A DNA stretch of 64,000 nt from Agroathelia rolfsii (Eukaryota; Basidiomycota; Agaricomycetes; Amylocorticiales; Amylocorticiaceae), in contig JABRWF010000003.1 of assembly GCA_018343915.1 (NCBI GenBank), positions 3,968,001 to 4,032,000 on the forward strand. Direction: 5' to 3'. Below, in pieces: positions 23,166 through 35,359 of the stretch. Numbering within the stretch: the stretch's first letter is position 1; the number at the start of each line of letters is the position of its first letter. Below the pieces are notes generated by a model that was not told the DNA's origin, searched no databases, and was given only the letters and a program-made list of their open reading frames with translations. A program made the position numbers and the translations under genes.

Positions 23166-25810
23166 TATTGTAACTCCCTCACTCGTACTTGGCCGTTCTC
23201 GTGCTCGCAAGAAAGCGCATGTATGGTTAGTACGTATAAAAATTCTACTAAGGTGTGCCTGCCAGAGGAAAAACTTCTGTTCAATAGTGTAATGGGCTCA
23301 TACTCGAGGCCAACGACTTGATACTTGAATCAATCTATTTGATTGCTCAGGTGCTCAAAAAGGTACCGATACGACAAGAACAAGCAGCGCGTGTTGTCTA
23401 TAAACACGTTGGCATGATGCAAACAGGACCCCTGAAGTTTTTTGGATGTTCTCGAGATACATAGTTATAGTCTTGGCACCGTCGTATTTTCCGTTGCTAT
23501 GACATACTAGGGATGACTGCATCAAGAAAACAAGATTTGTTGAACTTTTTTTTTAATTGAAATCTAAGTCGAAATTCCCCCGTCCACTGCGCCCGACAAG
23601 CGATCGCGCATCTCCAACTCGGAACTCTGTGACGACACACCGCTCGCTGGCATCATTTTCCCGCGTATCAATAGATTCCAACGGCTCTACTGAGGACTTT
23701 TCATTCGCTTGTCATTGATGGACCCACTAGCAGGCCGTGTGTATACTGCATCGAGTTAAAGAGTACGAAAATATCGGCGTACCATGGGCGATTTGATCGT
23801 CCCTTCGCAAACACGTTTGCTACGTTTTCTATAGGTCCTGTTCTCTGGTCCACTCAAACCAAACCTTTGTCTACTACTACGGACGGCCATTCTTTGGAAT
23901 ATAATTGCCAAATATGCTGTGACGATAATGTTTTCACTGGCACTGCTTTGATACTGGGCACTATTATTCATCCAGTATACTTGGAGGATGCTTGAGCCTT
24001 ATTTCTTCGTGCAAAGGAAGATAAAGAAGATACACTATCATATTCACGCTCACGATGATACGCTCTCGAGTCTTTTCGTGACTAAGTGGGCTCATCCAAC
24101 GTCAAATTTCAAGGTTTTGGCTTCAATGATAGGTGTAGCTTTGGGTGACAGGACTTTGACGCCAGGAGAGGCAAATGGAAATTGGAAGGACTTGATTTTG
24201 GTTGGAGATGTAATAACTCGAGATCCTTCGCTTATGCGTTTCTATGCTCGCAGGTCCGTAATCAAGTTTTTTATACATATCTCTGATGTCTAAGTGATGA
24301 TACATAATAGCGATTCTGCATAGTTTGTGGTCAAGTGATTGAACCGGTGTTCGAAACGACTTCAGGAGCCGTTGGGTATGGCCCCACCTAATTGACTGGA
24401 GTACCCATGTTCTGAAAACTTTTTTCTAGTTTTCTGACGGCCAACCAAAATCTTGCGACATTACCATTAAGCCTCATTCCAGCGCAACTGTTGCTCTGGA
24501 CCAAGGCCTGAACACTGAGGTCTAGACAATACAAACTTTCCTTCAGTACAGCAATTGTCATACCGTTTACATAATCGATGATACTATATACGTTACGTAT
24601 TACTTTGATGTTTTCTTGCTTTTGTGCTTACTGACATTCTACAAATTCTCCGTCAGTAGTACAACGCGCTTGCCTGGATAACAGTATCTATCACAATTCA
24701 AAACAAGTAAAAAAGCTACAGCCCCAATACCAGTCATGATTTCACTAAATTTAGATTTTATCAGGGCGCAACCATATTCAAATTCTAGACATTTCATAAG
24801 CTGGTCGCATAGTTGATGCTCATATACGTGCTATATATTAGCACTATCATATTACTCGCTCTTCGTGATGCGGATCGGCAACTGCTGGTAGCATCAAGCT
24901 TGAATGCCTCCACATTGTGCAATCGATAGCACTACGATCATTGCTAGGCCCGTCATAACTTTAACTACAAATGATGGTCAATAACGTTTTAATATAGTGA
25001 TGCCTTGTACTGGTTTGCATTGGATATGCGGGCCTGAGGGTGCTTCAGCCACTGATACATATGAAGAACCATTAACTTGAGGCATGTAAGTTATCTGTAT
25101 CGTATGTAGATCACAGATACTCTTCTGTTTCGAGATAAAATGGCCAACACAGCGATCCATTCGCTAATTTGGGTCATAAATTTTTATCACCATTAATTAT
25201 GAATTTCATTGTTTTGACCCAGATAAGCAAGCGATGAGCGTTGAACGTTGAGCATTTACGGTTTACCCCAGAAGAGATCCGGTACTTGGGTGATGGCTCG
25301 GATGACCAATCGCGTGACTTGAAAGCCTCTACGGCAAATCAAGTTACGCGAACATAAAAATACCGTGACATATATGGCTAGACCTGCCATGAACTTAGGG
25401 TTTGTTCAGTGAGCACTCATGATGCTCGAGTTTGGCAAAGTCTTTGTTCGGCATTGGTATCATAGTCGATCCAAACACATGTAAACACCCAACGTTTATC
25501 TATCAAACATGTGAGCTCGAAACCTCTTTAGTGGAACACACTTCATCAATAGTATAACTTTCTGGTAATCATATGCTAAGTCAGCCAATTTAACATGCTA
25601 GAACATCGGTATATGTACACGGCCGACCTAATGTCGCATCTTACCACAGGGCAATCACTATAATTATGCACACGCGTACTTGCATGAGCGCCTCGATGCG
25701 TTTTCTGAAATCCAGCCGTCCAAAGTCCTATAAAACATCTCCCCTGTATGGCACGGCGCTCTATTGCACTGAGAATTAAGCCGTGCACCACTGAATTAGT
25801 TCCGTCAAAG
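23166..25810. other. Long intergenic region, possibly degraded
   Basis: About 2.6 kb upstream of the plus-strand P450 array. A stretch around 24050-24270 (plus) reads protein-like (WAHPTSNFKVLASMIGVALG, then RTLTPGEANGNWKDL). It has no recognisable family and no flanking exons I can join, so it is at most a relic. Nothing else is supportable. Confidence 0.4.
25729..25735 (+). promoter_or_regulatory. TATA box of P450 copy 3
   Basis: TATAAAA about 76 nt upstream of the ATG at 25811. Confidence 0.55.
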
Positions 25811-27948
25811 ATGGCTGCTCTATTGTCATCCGTGGCTCTAGTCATTGCCTGCTTGGCTTGGTTCAATTTTATTCGTCGTCGTTCTTCAGGTGCTTCACGC
25901 CTACCTCCGCCGCCCGGCCCTAAGGGTCTGCCTATTCTTGGGAATATTTTTCAAGTACCTACTAAGAGGGAATGGTTGAGATATTCTGAGTGGTTTGATA
26001 AATATGGTATGAACAGATTTTGTTACGGCTGCTAATACTATGATATCATTGTTTACCCCGGTTCTCACAACGTTCACCTGGAATCCTCAGGAGATATGAT
26101 CAATTTGAACGTTCTTGGCCAGAACATCTTGATTTTGAACTCAGCGGATTTGGCCAGGGAAATGTTTGAAAGCAAGGGATCCATTTATTCCGGAAGACCT
26201 ACTACTCCAATGGTGAGGATGTGCGGTATAGACAGAGCACTGTCTTTTCAGGATGATCCGGTCGTAATTCGCAAGCAACGTCTCATGCTCCACAAGCCTT
26301 TGGGCACGCGAGCTTCTGTCAGCATCTTTTATCCGTCCATAGAGGCTGTAACGCATATCTTTTTGAAGCGCATGATAGATTCTCCTCAAGACTATGTCGC
26401 ACTTCATAGATTGTAAGATCCTGATATCGAACATATAAGACAATTTACATCTGATGACCATCCAATAGCAGGTCGAGTTCATTAATCCTCAATATATCGC
26501 ATGGGTATGCGGTGAAGGATGAGCATGATCCGTTGCTAGTGAAGATGGTGCGAACTCTAGACGAGGTCCTTGGAGCACTCGCACCTGGCAATTGGCTTGT
26601 AGATGTTATCCCACCCCGTTCGTGATCTCAATACTTATCTAGCGTACAACTTGAATTGATATCGGGCTAATGTTGCGCAACAGTCCAGAAACTCCCAGAC
26701 TGGTTTCCCGGCACTCATTTCAAACAGATAGCCAAAAGGTGGAGGGTGGACATGGAAGATCTGACCGATAGACCTCATCAATATGTAAAAAGCCAATTGG
26801 TCAGTTGACACATGCGAATTTCATGAAACAATGTTCACTTGTGATGTGTTAACCGTGGCTGTAATTTTCCGTGTTCCGTTAGGCCACAGGCACAGCAAGT
26901 CCTTCTATGACTTCCTCGCTGATCGATGGGCAGGACGTTACATCTGAAGAAGAAGATATGATCAAATGGGCTGCATTCACACTGTATGGTGCTGGGATTG
27001 AAACTGTAGTTACCTTTTCTTCTTCAAAAGAAATGATACACTAACAGCCACTTGTATCCAGAGTACTTCTGTTTCTTCCGGATTCTTCCTTGCCATGGCC
27101 TTGTTTCCCGAAGTGTTCAAGAGGGCGCAGGAAGAAGTTGATAGAGTTATAGGACAAGATCGGCTCCCCTCTATCATGGATCGCGAACAATTGCCGTACA
27201 TACATGCACTAACCCTCGAAATTTTGCGCTGGTGTGTCTCTGCACCTACAGGTCTGTGTTCAAAATACTCTAACAAATCGTACGCTTGGATTAATGGTGG
27301 TTGCTAGGCCTTCCACACAAATCCTGGAAAGATGATATCCATAACGGTTACTTCATCCCGAAAGGCACAATCGTTGTTGCCAACTTGTAGTAAGCATCTT
27401 AGCATGCAACCGGACCGATCTCTCATAGGTTGCTCTAACGTGTGCTAACTCCTAAATTTAAAGTCACATGCTGCATGACCCAAGAGTATACAAGAATCCC
27501 GAACATTTCAACCCTGAGCGATTCATGGGTGAAGATCCTGAAAGAGACCCTCGTGATATATGCTTTGGATTTGGCCGAAGGTATGTATGGACGTATAGTA
27601 TCAAGTCAGGTCGCTGCGCAATCCCTGATACATGTAATCATATCCTTATTTCAGAGTCTGCCCTGGTCGCGGTCTTGCAGATGCATCATTATTCATTGTC
27701 TGTGCCATGTCACTTGTCGTATTTGACATCAAGAAGAAGGTGGTTAATGGACATGTTATTGAGCCCATATTCAAGATGACCGCAGGAATAATCAGGTTTG
27801 TGCAATTTATGCATCTTGTTGCAGCGTGGAAGTCCTTATGCGTTCCATTTGTTTCTTCGATAGTCAACCTGAGCCATATGATATTAGCGTTACGCCTCGC
27901 TCTGAAAAGGCTATTGCCCTGATTCATGGTCTGGACATTTCTGCCTAG
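25811..27948 (+). CDS. Cytochrome P450 monooxygenase (copy 3)
   Basis: Intact member of the local P450 family, about ten exons. The start MAALLSSVALVIACLAWFNF gives the membrane anchor, followed by [17 protein letters not shown]. Other blocks are SGRPTTPMVRMCGIDR, the I-helix YGAGIET, ExxR as EILRW, and PERF-type aromatic motif FNPERFMGEDPERDPRD. The heme exon joins to FGFGRRVCPGRGLADAS. It ends [15 protein letters not shown]. An in-frame ATG lies 63 nt upstream, but its residues are hydrophilic, so the anchor-preceding ATG is preferred. A TATA box lies nearby. Same intron positions as the minus-strand copies, so the family arose by duplication of an intron-rich parent. Substrate unknown. Confidence 0.92.
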
Positions 27949-28663
27949 TCTATCACAAACCATAGGCATACATATCATCCCGATGATGTTTCTTCGAACT
28001 GACGCTTTTGATGGCATGCCAATACTTATATATTGGGCGATCTTTTGGGACAACAACCTACCCACTATACAGATACTAGTAGTTTCCTCTATGCCAATTT
28101 TACTCGTACATATTGGCTTATTACCGGTTTCCGAAGTTACTAATGCACCGCCGGTGGCGTTCGTGGTAATGAGGCACCTGAGTGTTAAGCGCTAAGCGAT
28201 GGATATGACTGAATCACAGGTGCTATTATACTTCGCATGCATTTTTCCCTCAGGAGCCAACGGCAGTGAACAAATGGTGCCAATTCTTCAAGCCTGAACA
28301 GATTTATTGTATTATTGTATCGGTTTTATTTTATTTTTGCTCTAATCTCCACTGCAGAATTCGAATGGCTGGATAGTCCAAAGTCCGACTCCGGACAAGA
28401 CCACTGGTATCCAATCAGCTTCTCAGTCCGCATCAATATCAAGCTACCATACGTGTTATCGCTTTACTCCTCATCACATCGTTTTGTCTGTGTACCATGC
28501 GTGTTCATTGACGAATGATGAGTGGAATTAGCATCTTATAAAGGCTCTTTTGAATTCTTCAACATAACAAATACACCGCCTTCATACTGACTCAGGACTG
28601 CAACTCGAAGCAATCCCTGTCTTGGGTGTCATTTAGACGATTGTAACCACTCGTATATTAAAC
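27949..28663. other. Intergenic with P450 promoter
   Basis: Contains the upstream region of P450 copy 4. From about 28360 it is recognisably similar to the upstream region of copy 5 (shared GAATTC, AGTCCGACT, GCTTCTCA and TATAAA blocks), so promoter and gene were duplicated together. Confidence 0.6.
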
Positions 28664-30790
28664 ATGGGCGTATCACCCGGTCCTCTAGATCTGGCTGTGG
28701 TGCTTGCTTGCTTAGGCTTGGCTATTCTAATAGACCGCCGGTCTTCAGGACCTCACGTCTGCCTTTTCCACCTGGTCCCAAGGGTCTGCCTCTTATCGGA
28801 AATCTCCTTCAAATTCCTACCTATAAGGAGTGGCTCACATATTCTGATTGGTCTCACAAATACGGTCGAGTCTAATTATTCCATGGCTATTGTTTTTGTT
28901 TTCATCCTTATCATGTTTGAGTTTTTCAGGAGATATGATATTTTTGAAAGTTTTCGGTCAAAATATTCTTGTTCTCAATTCCATAAATATGGCTCAAGAG
29001 ATATTCAAGACTAAGGGTGCTATTCACTCGGGCAGGCCGAGCACACCATTGTTCAAAATGAGCGGCATGGACAGATTCCTGTCTTTGCAGGATGATCAGA
29101 CTGTAATTCGAAAACAACGCTTCATGATTCGCAAGCTTCTCGGCACACGAGCTTCTGTCAGGATTTTTTTTCCCCATCAATAGAGTCCGCAACACTTGTG
29201 TTTTTGAAGCGTATGTTGGATTCACCTGAAGAATATTTGGCGCTCCATGTATGTACGGGTTTGTATAACTATCTCTCAATATATTTCTTATCCTATTCCC
29301 TTTTATCAGTAGGTCGGGCTCCCTTGTTCTGAGCATTTCTCACGGTTATGTTGTAAAGGACGAACGAGATCCGTTAATGAAAAAATTAATATATTTCTTG
29401 GAGGAAATTATTCAGTCGGCCTTACCCGGAAAATGGCTTGTAGATTCTATCCCTGTCCGTTCGTATCTAACACATTCCTTCTTGGAGCTATTCACATTCA
29501 CTTACGGCGGATGGGTGTGCAGTCCAAAAACTCGCAGATTGGTTTCCAGGTACTCACTTCAAGCAAGTGGCAAAAAAGTGGAGGGCAGAGATGGACGAGT
29601 TGGCCAATACGCCCCATGAATACGTGAAGAGTCAGCTGGTCAGTAAATATATACGGATAAATATATGGACGGTTAATTGGACAATCTTGCTACCTACTTA
29701 CAGTCCGCGGGAACAGCCATCCCTTCATTAACATCCTCGTTACTCAATGAGCAAGACACTGCGCCTGAAAAGGAAGACATGATCAAATGGGCAGCCCTTA
29801 CACTATATGCTGCAGGGATGGAGACAGTTCGTTCCGAGCTGATATTATTTTAAAGATTTTCCTAATAATCAAGTATTTCATTGTCCCAGAGTACTTCTGT
29901 ATCCTCTGGATTTTTTCTCGCTATGGCCCTGTACCCCGAGGTGCTCAGGAAGGCTCAAGAAGAAGTCGATAGTGTCATTGGACATAACCGGCTTCCATCT
30001 ATTCTTGACCGAGACCAATTTCCATATGTGAACGCACCCCTGGAATCCTACGCTGGTGTGTCACCACTTCAATTGGTTTGCTCTTATCCTTTGTCGGGTC
30101 GGGTACGGTATATAACTTTTAATATGCAATAGGTGTCTCTCACAAATCATGGCAAGACGACACTCATAACAACTATTTCATTCCAAAAGGTACCATCATC
30201 CTTGCTAACGTACAGTAAGTTCCTTAGTTTAAAGTCAAAGCGGAGCTCTAGCTAAATCCGGACCATTCCATCAAGTCATATGTTACACAATCCCAGTGTG
30301 TATAGAGATCCGAATTGCTTCAGTCTCGAGCGATTCCTAGGTGACAATCCTGAGAGACCCACGCGACATGTGCTTCGGATTTGGTAGAAGGTGCGTACAG
30401 TAGTAAACCAAATTCGAAATGGTCATCTATTCATTGAAGTTATGACCAAAATCTATGAATGAGGCTTGGTAATGTTCTATGTACTGATGATGAAAAACAG
30501 GATATGTCCAGGTCGTGGTCTTGCAGATGCATCTCTTTTTATCCTATGCGCCATGTCGCTCAGTGTATTCAACATCAGGAAGAAAGTGATCAACGGTCAA
30601 GTTATCGGACCCTTATTCGAAATGACACCCGGTCTCATCAGGTACGTACAGAACACCTATTCCCACCAATGTCCTGACTCCATTCATTTATCCTGCTTAT
30701 TCCAGCCAACCCGAACCCTACAATATAAGCATTATGCCTCGTTCTGAGAAAGCCGTCGCTTTGATCCAGGGTCTGGACATTGTTACCTAG
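28664..30790 (+). pseudogene. Cytochrome P450 (copy 4), frameshifted
   Basis: Full-length relative of copy 5, including anchor (GPLDLAVVLACLGLAILI) and heme region (ICPGRGLADAS). It carries several lesions when laid against copy 5. One base is lost near 28750, just before the proline hinge. A T/C homopolymer near 29163-29175 is one base out of frame and creates an early stop. The K-helix exon is altered near 30035. Two bases are missing near 30355 in the PERD region. Introns are mostly recognisable and the C-terminal end (SEKAVALIQGLDIVT) is intact. Several independent breaks make sequencing error unlikely for all of them; the homopolymer one alone could be an error. Confidence 0.85.
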
Positions 30791-31129
30791 TTAATGCTAT
30801 AACATTCTAGCTTTACTGTTGGAATTTTGAATATCTCTTCGTGTGATTTGTAGGCTATTATGTACTCTAACGTGAGGGCACGAGACTTCTAACAATACCA
30901 AGAGATCGCGGTATCATTACTACCTAAAGCGTCACACATAGGCCGCCAGTGTACCTCAGAGTATTATCCAAATAGTGCAGGCGTCCCAGCTGCTAACGCG
31001 CTAATCAGCCGAATCCTTTGCAAAGATTTTTTGCCAAGCCCCGATAGCAGCCAGTCGATGACGCTTTCAATGTTTCAAGCCATAATTCATTGAGTACTTG
31101 TTTTTGTTACTATCTCTACTAGAAAGTTC

Positions 31130-31840
31130 GCTTAACAACCGCGCTTTCATTCACATCGTCATCGATCAATAGGCAGAATGTCACGCCTGAAGAGGAACAC
31201 CTTGTAAAATTAGCGGTGGCTACATTATATGTTGCTGGCATAGAGAGAGAGAGTTCGTCGCAACTTGCTAAAAAAATGGCTTGGACTTGCTGACAATAGA
31301 ATATTCTACTTCTTAAAGCACATTCGTGCCACCTGAATTTTTCATAGCTATGGCCCTATTCTCGAGGTGTTCAGGAAAGCCCAAGAGAAAATTGACTGTG
31401 CCATAGAAGATGACGAGCCTCCCATCTCTTGGATCGAGACCAGTTGTCGTATGTGAATAGACTCACGCCGGGGCTTTTTCGTTAGTGTGTTGCCATTCTA
31501 ATAGGTTCCTTCCTAGATTTTCTTCCCACTCTAGACATCATCAACTGATCTGAAATACATCTCAGGCCTCCCACACAAGCCCTAGGAAGATAACACTTAC
31601 AACGGCTAATTTACTCCGAAAGGCACGATCGTCATTGATAATGTACAGTGAGCAAATTAATGCAAACTCACAGCAATGCTTTAGCTAAACCAAGTGCGTA
31701 TTTGCCCAGTTTAATCAAGTCATATGTTGCATGGTCCAAATGTATACAGTGATCCAGAGCGTTTCAACTTAGAGTGGTTCCTAGGGGAAACGCCTGAGAG
31801 AGACCCACGTGATTGTGCTTTGGATTTGGTAGAAGGTGCA
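31130..31840 (+). pseudogene. Cytochrome P450 relic (C-terminal part)
   Basis: Decayed fragment of the same P450 family. Readable pieces in order: VTPEEEHLVK and LYVAGIE of the I-helix exon, a damaged FFIAMALF exon, a GLPHKP piece followed by a stop, KGTIVIDNVQ, and HMLHGPNVYSDPERFNLEWF with ERDPRD. The N-terminal half and the heme-Cys exon are absent. Frames change between pieces. It sits between copies 4 and 5 and is followed by the flank repeat at about 31968. Confidence 0.8.
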
Positions 31841-31967
31841 TAGTGATGGGTACTGCGCAAGACAAACGCGACTCTATCTGATTGCCCCTGTTTGGTAGAT
31901 TATATGACAAACACATATAGAAACGAGGCTCAGTGATATTCGTCATACCCGTACACAAATCTTGCAC

Positions 31968-32077
31968 GGTAGTCGGTTAGAATCACAACAAACGACAACC
32001 ATGATTACGCAAAGAGCACGACTAGCTACAGGAGTAAGAGAACAGAGGAGTAAATACTAATTTACCGAGCAAACATC
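31968..32077. repeat. Duplicated P450 downstream flank, copy A
   Basis: About 105 bp similar in direct orientation to 35061-35172. Both copies share GATTACGCAAAGAGCAC and CTAGCTACAGGAGTAA blocks with scattered differences. It lies behind the P450 relic as the other copy lies behind P450 copy 5. Confidence 0.8.
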
Positions 32078-32442
32078 CAATGAATGCCGCCTTCAATTTT
32101 GAACTTTTCTAAGTCATGCTCATAAAGACAAAACATGACAGAACTAATTAGACCTGCTACATGACACTGACCATTCCCGTATTTCAGATTATACACCGTA
32201 GCTATCTAATTTTTCTCCCAAAGTCATTCCAAGAATTCAAATGGCCAAATAAGCATAGGTAGCAATCTGGAGTGGTGTCCGAGTCCGACTTCGGATCAGT
32301 TATCCAACTTTAAACGAGCTTCTCAATGTTCTCACCCCACTTAGTATTAGTCGTCATCTACCATATCACTTCTTCAAGTCATCACGAGCATATCTGCGTA
32401 TCATGCGCAGTACATTAATACGCGATAGGTGGAGCCAACTCC

Positions 32443-32449
32443 TTATAAA
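32443..32449 (+). promoter_or_regulatory. TATA box of P450 copy 5
   Basis: TATAAAA roughly 105 nt upstream of the ATG at 32553, in an upstream region shared with copy 4. Confidence 0.5.
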
Positions 32450-32552
32450 AAATTCTTCTGAGTTCTCTGATATGCCACTCTCATCCCAAGCCGCAACACA
32501 AAGAAATCCCTGCCTTGAATACCGTCCAGACTGACCCAATCGCTCATCCATT

Positions 32553-34734
32553 ATGCCTTACACAGGCATATTACTCGATCCTCTAGATCTAGCTGTGGTA
32601 CTTGCTTGCTTCGGCTTGGCCATTTTTATTAGTCGTTGGTCCTCAGGCACCTCGCGCCTGCCTCTTCCACCTGGTCCCAAGGGTTTACCTCTTGTCGAGA
32701 ACCTTTTCCAAATCCCTACCCGTAAAGAATGGCTTACATATTCTAATTGGTCCCATAAATATGGTTAAGCTCAATGACTCCATGACTGTTTTCCTTGTCC
32801 CCATCGCTTACTATCCTTGAAATTTCTAGGAGACATGATCTTCTTGAAGGCTCTCGGCCAAAAAATCCTTGTTCTCAACTCCATAGATTTAGCTCAGGAG
32901 ATATTCGAGAGCAAAGGAGCTATTTACTCGGGTCGACCAAATACTCCAATGTTTGAAATGAGCGGCATGGACAGATTCCTATCTTTGCAAGATGATCCGA
33001 CAATAACTCGAAAACAGCGATCCATGATCCACAAGCATCTCGGTACACGAGCTTCCGTTAATGTCTTTTCACCACTCGTAGAAGCCGTGACGCTTGTATT
33101 TTTGAAGCGTATGGTAGATTCACCTCAAGACTATGCAGCGCTCCATGTATTGTATGGGTTTAGATAGTGCACCTTCGGCATATCTCTAGCCCTGATCTCA
33201 TTCCTTTTTTATTATGATCAGTAGGTCGAGTTCTCTAATCCTCGGTATCTCCCACGGCTATATTGTAAAGGATGAGCATGATCCATTATTGAAGAAATTA
33301 ATGTATTTCTTGGACGAAATTATCCAGTCAATCTTGCCCGGAAAATGGCTTGTAGATTCTATTCCAGTCCGTTCGTATTTACTTTTCCTCATAGGCCTTG
33401 GCATTCGCTTACGGTGGATGAACTGGCAGTCCAAAAACTCCCCGATTGGTTTCCAGGTATGCAATTCAAACAAGTGACGAAGAAGTGGAAGGCGGAGATG
33501 GACGAATTGGCCAGGACGCCCCACGAATACGTGAAGAATCAGCTAGTGAGTTAAGATATATGGACTACTCAGCATACATACCGAATGCTAACAGTGAAAC
33601 CGTAATTGTTATGCATCTACAGTCTACAGGAATAGCTGCTCCCTCATTTACTTGCTCGTTGATCAACGGGCGAGATATCACACCTGAAGAAGAAGACATG
33701 ATCAAATGGGCAGCACTTACGTTATATGCTGGTGGGATAGAAACTGTTTGTCCAAAGCTAACAGATATTCCGAGAAATCTTGCTAAGCTAAGCATTCTAT
33801 TTTCTCAGAGCACTTCCCTGTCCTCTGGATTCTTCCTTGCTATGGCCCTGTACACTGAAGTGTTTAAGAAGGGTCAAGAAGAGATGGATAGGGTCATAGG
33901 GCATGACCGACTCCCATCGCTCGTAGATCGAGACCAATTACCATACGTGAACGCGCTCACGCTTGAAATCTGTCGTTGGTGTGTCGCCACCCCAATGGGT
34001 TCGTCCTTAGCTTTTAATCGTATTGAGACATTATTATCTAACTCAAAACACGGGACAGCTCTACCTCATAAGTCCTGGCAAGATGACACTCACAACGGTT
34101 ACTTCATTCCAAAAGGTACAATCGTCCTTGCCAACGTATAGTAAGCTTTTTGATTCGCACTCGGAGCGGTGCTCTAGGTGGACTAAAACATGGATTCAAT
34201 TTAGTCATATGCTGCATAATCCGAACGTGTATAGTGACCCCGACCGTTTCTACCCTGAGCGGTTCCTAGGTGAGAATCCTGAGAGAGACCCATACGATGT
34301 ATGTTTTGGTTTTGGTAGAAGGTACGCGGTGATAAATGATAATCAATAATCCATTCCCTGGGTCAATGGGCATCATATCTATGAGCGATGCCTGGTAATA
34401 CCCATGCCGAAGTTGATTTACTAAAAACCTATCAGGATATGCCCAGGTCGCGGCCTTGCAGATGCCTCTCTATTCATCCTATGTGCCATGTCGCTCAGTG
34501 TATTTGATATTAGAAAGAAACTGATCAACGGCCAAGTTATTGAGCCTGTATTTGAAATGACTTCAGGTCTCATCAGGTACGTATGCAGCTCATATCAGGT
34601 CCATTCTTATCAACATTCTGATCCAATCCATTCCTCTACTACCTGCCAGTCACCCGGAGTCTTATGATATAAGCGTCGCGCCTCGTTCTGAGAAAGCCGT
34701 CTCTTTGATTCGAGGGCTAGATATTGTTTCCTAA
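32553..34734 (+). CDS. Cytochrome P450 monooxygenase (copy 5)
   Basis: Apparently intact paralogue. The anchor is DPLDLAVVLACFGLAIFI, the hinge [15 protein letters not shown]. The usual Gly of the GN pair is Glu here, unlike the other local copies. Further blocks are SGRPNTPMFEMSGMDR, the I-helix YAGGIET, ExxR as EICRW, and FYPERFLGENPERDPYD. The heme exon joins to FGFGRRICPGRGLADAS, and the end is SEKAVSLIRGLDIVS. All exon joins I checked stay in frame with GT..AG borders. It is the closest relative of the broken copy 4. Whether the Gly-to-Glu change affects folding is unknown. Confidence 0.88.
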
Positions 34735-35359
34735 TAAATGTGACAAAATTAATCAATGCTCCGTTGCCGGTGTTCTGAACGTCTGCTTAGGCAATTCATA
34801 AATCACAGTGTATCCTTGAATTATTCTTTTGTAAAAATAACAAGTGCGATAAAATAACTCCGATCATTTCTGAGTGCCATGCCCACCTGAGCTGCATAGG
34901 CTTTATCGAGCATTTTATGGTAGCATCAAAGTCCTGCTTCGGTGCATTAACAAACGTACTGCCAGTGAACTGGATCTATGTATCTGTGTTATCTCCTCTT
35001 TTATCTTTAATTGCAGAACACTTCAGTTGATCATATCAGTGTCCATTCATTATACAAATTTCACGAGGTATTCAGTTAGAATCACAACAAATGACAACTA
35101 TGATTACGCAAAGAGCACAACTAGCTACAGGAGTAAAAGAACAGGAGTAAACCTAATATACCGAGGAAATGTGGAAAAAGCAGTATCCGTAAAAACAACG
35201 CAAGGGCTGAAAAAAAGTGTAAAAGGCCAAAGACAAAAGAACACCAGAAAGACGAACAAGGGATAATATTGGATTAAGGCCTAAACATTGGGTATAGTAG
35301 CGGAAGACGCAAGGCTAATAGGAATAATCGACGTTATATGATTAAGGAGGTATGATGCA
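34735..35359. other. Intergenic with duplicated flank
   Basis: 3' flank of P450 copy 5 and of the convergent BTB gene. Contains flank repeat copy B; nothing else recognised. Confidence 0.55.
35061..35172. repeat. Duplicated P450 downstream flank, copy B
   Basis: Direct-orientation partner of 31968-32077, beginning about 330 bp after the stop of P450 copy 5. Confidence 0.8.

Noticed and set aside
24330..24380. A GGTGTTCGAAACG stretch resembling a tRNA B box
   Set aside because: No cloverleaf could be built around it and no matching A box at proper spacing.
7681..34734. The P450 arrays read as a secondary-metabolite cluster
   Set aside because: No backbone enzyme (terpene synthase, PKS, NRPS), transporter or pathway regulator lies among them. 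Tandem paralogue expansion explains the arrangement better.
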